Notes under the pieces: model-generated | What the model saw: only the letters and a program-made list of their open reading frames with translations | Told to the model about the DNA's origin: nothing | Databases searched by the model: none | Program-made: the position numbers and the translations under genes | Origin: Phycisphaerales bacterium | Lineage (GTDB): Bacteria; Planctomycetota; Phycisphaerae; Phycisphaerales; UBA1924 | Assembly: GCA_020847175.1 (NCBI GenBank) | Contig: JADLCM010000019.1 | Coordinates: forward strand, 1-64,000 | Direction: 5' to 3' | DNA: 64,000 nucleotides | Shown: positions 62,576 to 64,000 of the stretch, piece by piece | How positions within the stretch are numbered: position 1 is the first letter of the stretch | Layout of the letters: the number at the start of each line of letters is the position of its first letter

Positions 62576-63283
62576 ATGAAGAAGACCGTGAAACTCCTCC
62601 TCACCGAAACCGTTGACAACCTCGGCATCGTGGGCGACGTCGTCACCGTGCGCGCCGGCTACGCCCGCAACTACCTCCTCCCCCGGTCGATGGCGACCGA
62701 GCCCTCGGAGGAGCTGGTGGCGCAGCTCGCCGCCAGGCGCGCCGAGGCCCAGAAGTTCCTCGCCGAGCAGCGCAAGCACCGCGAGGCGATGCTCCAGAAG
62801 ATGATCGGGTTCTCCACGAACGTGGCGCGTTCGTGCAACGACCAGGGCATCCTCTACGGCGCGGTCACGCAGCAGGACCTCTCCGATCTCCTCGCCAAGC
62901 ACGGGTTCACGGTCAAGCCGCGCGAGATCCGCATCCCGCAGGTCATCAAGCGCGTCGGCGACTACGACGTGCACATCAAGCTCGACAGCGACCTGCAGAC
63001 CGACATCAAGCTCCACGTCGCGGCCGACCGCGTCATCCACGAGGATGACGAACGCGAGGAGATGGACTTCGACAACGAGGGCAACCTCATCGAGAAGCCC
63101 AAGGGCGAGAAGCGTGCCAAGGGCCGCGAGGGCGACAAGCCCGCCGAGGCCGCCGAAGCCCCCGCCGCCGAAGAAGCCCCCAAGGCCAAGCCCCGCAAGG
63201 AAGGCAAGAAGGACTTCAACCCCGACGACGTGGCCGTCGAAGTAGCCCCCAAGGCGGGCAAGGCCAGGGCCAAGAAGAGCTGA
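62576..63283 (+). CDS. rplI: Ribosomal protein bL9 with a long charged tail
   Basis: 235 residues against the usual 148-150. The N-terminal domain (VKLLLTETVDNLGIVGDVVT; AGYARNYLLPRSMAT), the connecting helix and the C-terminal domain (ILYGAVTQQDLSDLLAKHGF) end near residue 155. A Lys/Ala/Glu/Pro-rich tail of about 75 residues follows (KPAEAAEAPAAEEAPKAKPR). Tails of this kind occur in bL25 and bS6 of the same operon. Last gene of the operon; the 136-bp repeat array begins 24 bp behind it. Confidence 0.94.
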   Translation: MKKTVKLLLTETVDNLGIVGDVVTVRAGYARNYLLPRSMATEPSEELVAQLAARRAEAQKFLAEQRKHREAMLQKMIGFSTNVARSCNDQGILYGAVTQQDLSDLLAKHGFTVKPREIRIPQVIKRVGDYDVHIKLDSDLQTDIKLHVAADRVIHEDDEREEMDFDNEGNLIEKPKGEKRAKGREGDKPAEAAEAPAAEEAPKAKPRKEGKKDFNPDDVAVEVAPKAGKARAKKS

Positions 63284-63306
63284 ACCCGGCCGAGCACCCC
63301 GCGCCG

Positions 63307-63715
63307 AACCTCGGGAGCCAAACCTCAGGTACCGAACTCCGGCTACCAAACTTCGGGTCCCGAACCTCGGGCGTGGAACCTCGGGTGTGGAACTTCGGGT
63401 GCCCGCAGTCCGCCGGCTCTGCGGCGAGACTGCGGCGTTTCCAATCACCCGCGCCAAACCTCGGGTACCGAACTCCGGCTACCAAACTTCGGGTCCCGAA
63501 CCTCGGGCGTGGAACCTCGGGTGTGGAACTTCGGGTGCCCGCAGTCCGCCGGCTCCGCGGCGCGACTGCGGCGTTTCCCATCACCCGCGCCAAACCTCGG
63601 GTACCGAACTCCGGCTACCAAACTTCGGGTCCCGAACCTCGGGCGTGGAACCTCGGGTGTGGAACTTCGGGTGCCCGCAGTCCGCCGGCTCTGCGGCGCG
63701 ACTGCGGCGTTTCGT
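63307..63715 (+). repeat. Tandem 136-bp higher-order repeat (three units)
   Basis: Three head-to-tail units with exact 136-bp spacing (unit starts at 63321, 63457 and 63593), preceded by one extra 14-bp module. Each unit is six 14-bp modules of the form AACYTCGGGYNNNS plus a 52-bp module holding the hairpin CCGCAGT ... ACTGCGG with an inner CGCCG/CGGCG stem. The third unit loses its last part after GGCGTTTC. The 136-bp length is not a multiple of three, so coding is unlikely. An inverted copy lies at 19911-20060. Confidence 0.93.
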
Positions 63716-63751
63716 CCCAGGCGTTCTTCGTCACCCGCGCGCCGGTGCTTT

Positions 63752-64000
63752 TCAGGGCGACAGCCGGGTGCTTGTCCACGTGGATTCGCGCGGGCCCGGG
63801 CGGCGCCACTCCGCCCGGTCGTGCAGGCGTCCGAGCACGTTCGCCCACAGTTCCACCCGCATCATCCGCAGCCGGTAGCCGCCCCACCAGTCAGGGCGCG
63901 GCACGCGGGCCCGCGGGCTCTCGGTCATCACGTCGGCGACGCTCACGCCGAATCGGTCCATCACCTCGCGCACCCGTTCCACCAAGGCCGTGCGCGACGC
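63752..64000 (-). CDS. pdxH: Pyridoxamine 5'-phosphate oxidase, C-terminal part (runs off the window)
   Basis: The frame is open to the window edge, so only the last 82 residues are visible. VPRPDWWGGYRLRMMRVELW, RLHDRAEWRR and the end WTSTRLSP match the C-terminus of PdxH (family pattern: P..WGGYR..P...EFW......RLHDR......W...RL.P). The enzyme oxidises pyridoxine or pyridoxamine 5'-phosphate to PLP with FMN. MRVELW replaces the usual ..EFW. The N-terminal FMN-binding part lies outside the window. Confidence 0.8.
   Translation of the reverse strand, partial: ASRTALVERVREVMDRFGVSVADVMTESPRARVPRPDWWGGYRLRMMRVELWANVLGRLHDRAEWRRPGPRESTWTSTRLSP

Noticed and set aside
63307-63715. CRISPR array
   Set aside because: Repeats are 14 bp and 136 bp with no unique spacers between them; no cas genes are present. 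It is a tandem higher-order repeat.

Overview
The window is a GC-rich (roughly two-thirds G+C), gene-dense stretch of a bacterial chromosome. It most likely comes from a member of the Planctomycetota, class Phycisphaerae. This is inferred from family content, not from rRNA. The signs are three secreted proteins with paired dockerin-like tails ending in Gly-Cys, a GFTLIELLVV-type pseudopilin, a CxxCGYDLxG...CPEC membrane protein, a PqqD/M50/HlyD membrane peptidase and an McsA-McsB pair. No rRNA, IS element, prophage or CRISPR array is visible.

Layout. 1-10.5 kb: atpD with an in-frame TAG; a conserved hypothetical; a coupled deoC / small membrane protein / aldehyde dehydrogenase operon; a pseudopilin-like pair; a lipoprotein tyrosine phosphatase with a C-terminal cytochrome c'-like haem motif; two further lipoproteins; tRNA-Leu. 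10.7-24 kb: pckA, a LuxR/GAF regulator divergent from an orphan ABC ATPase, a large secreted dockerin-tailed protein, speA, a repeat-bearing intergenic region, def, a TPR protein and a dockerin-tailed subtilase. 24-33.6 kb: DUF885 peptidase, mcsB-mcsA, an M1 peptidase coupled to a cyclophilin lipoprotein, a third dockerin-tailed protein, an M29 aminopeptidase and infA. 33.7-44 kb: glycosyltransferase, amidohydrolase, a GldA/F/G-like ABC operon, a PAS/GAF/receiver protein and a DegT-type aminotransferase.

44.3-51.6 kb holds the most unusual module: four same-strand genes encoding a HlyD-like adaptor, a GAF-TM-HlyD protein, a PqqD-M50-HlyD membrane protein and a short SecA-like ATPase. It looks like a dedicated export or membrane-processing machine that I cannot assign to a named system.

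51.7-64 kb: two envelope-sugar or methyltransfer genes, a P1B metal ATPase with CPA instead of CPC, gpsA, tRNA-Gln, and a housekeeping operon (GlmU-like nucleotidyltransferase, prs, rplY, pth, rpsF, ssb, rplI; no rpsR). A 136-bp higher-order repeat follows, then the C-terminal part of pdxH. The same 136-bp unit occurs inverted about 43 kb away between speA and def.

Many start codons are GTG or TTG backed by a good ribosome-binding site, and many operon junctions are ATGA/GTGA/TAGTG overlaps. Functions are assigned by recognising family motifs by eye; no database search was run.
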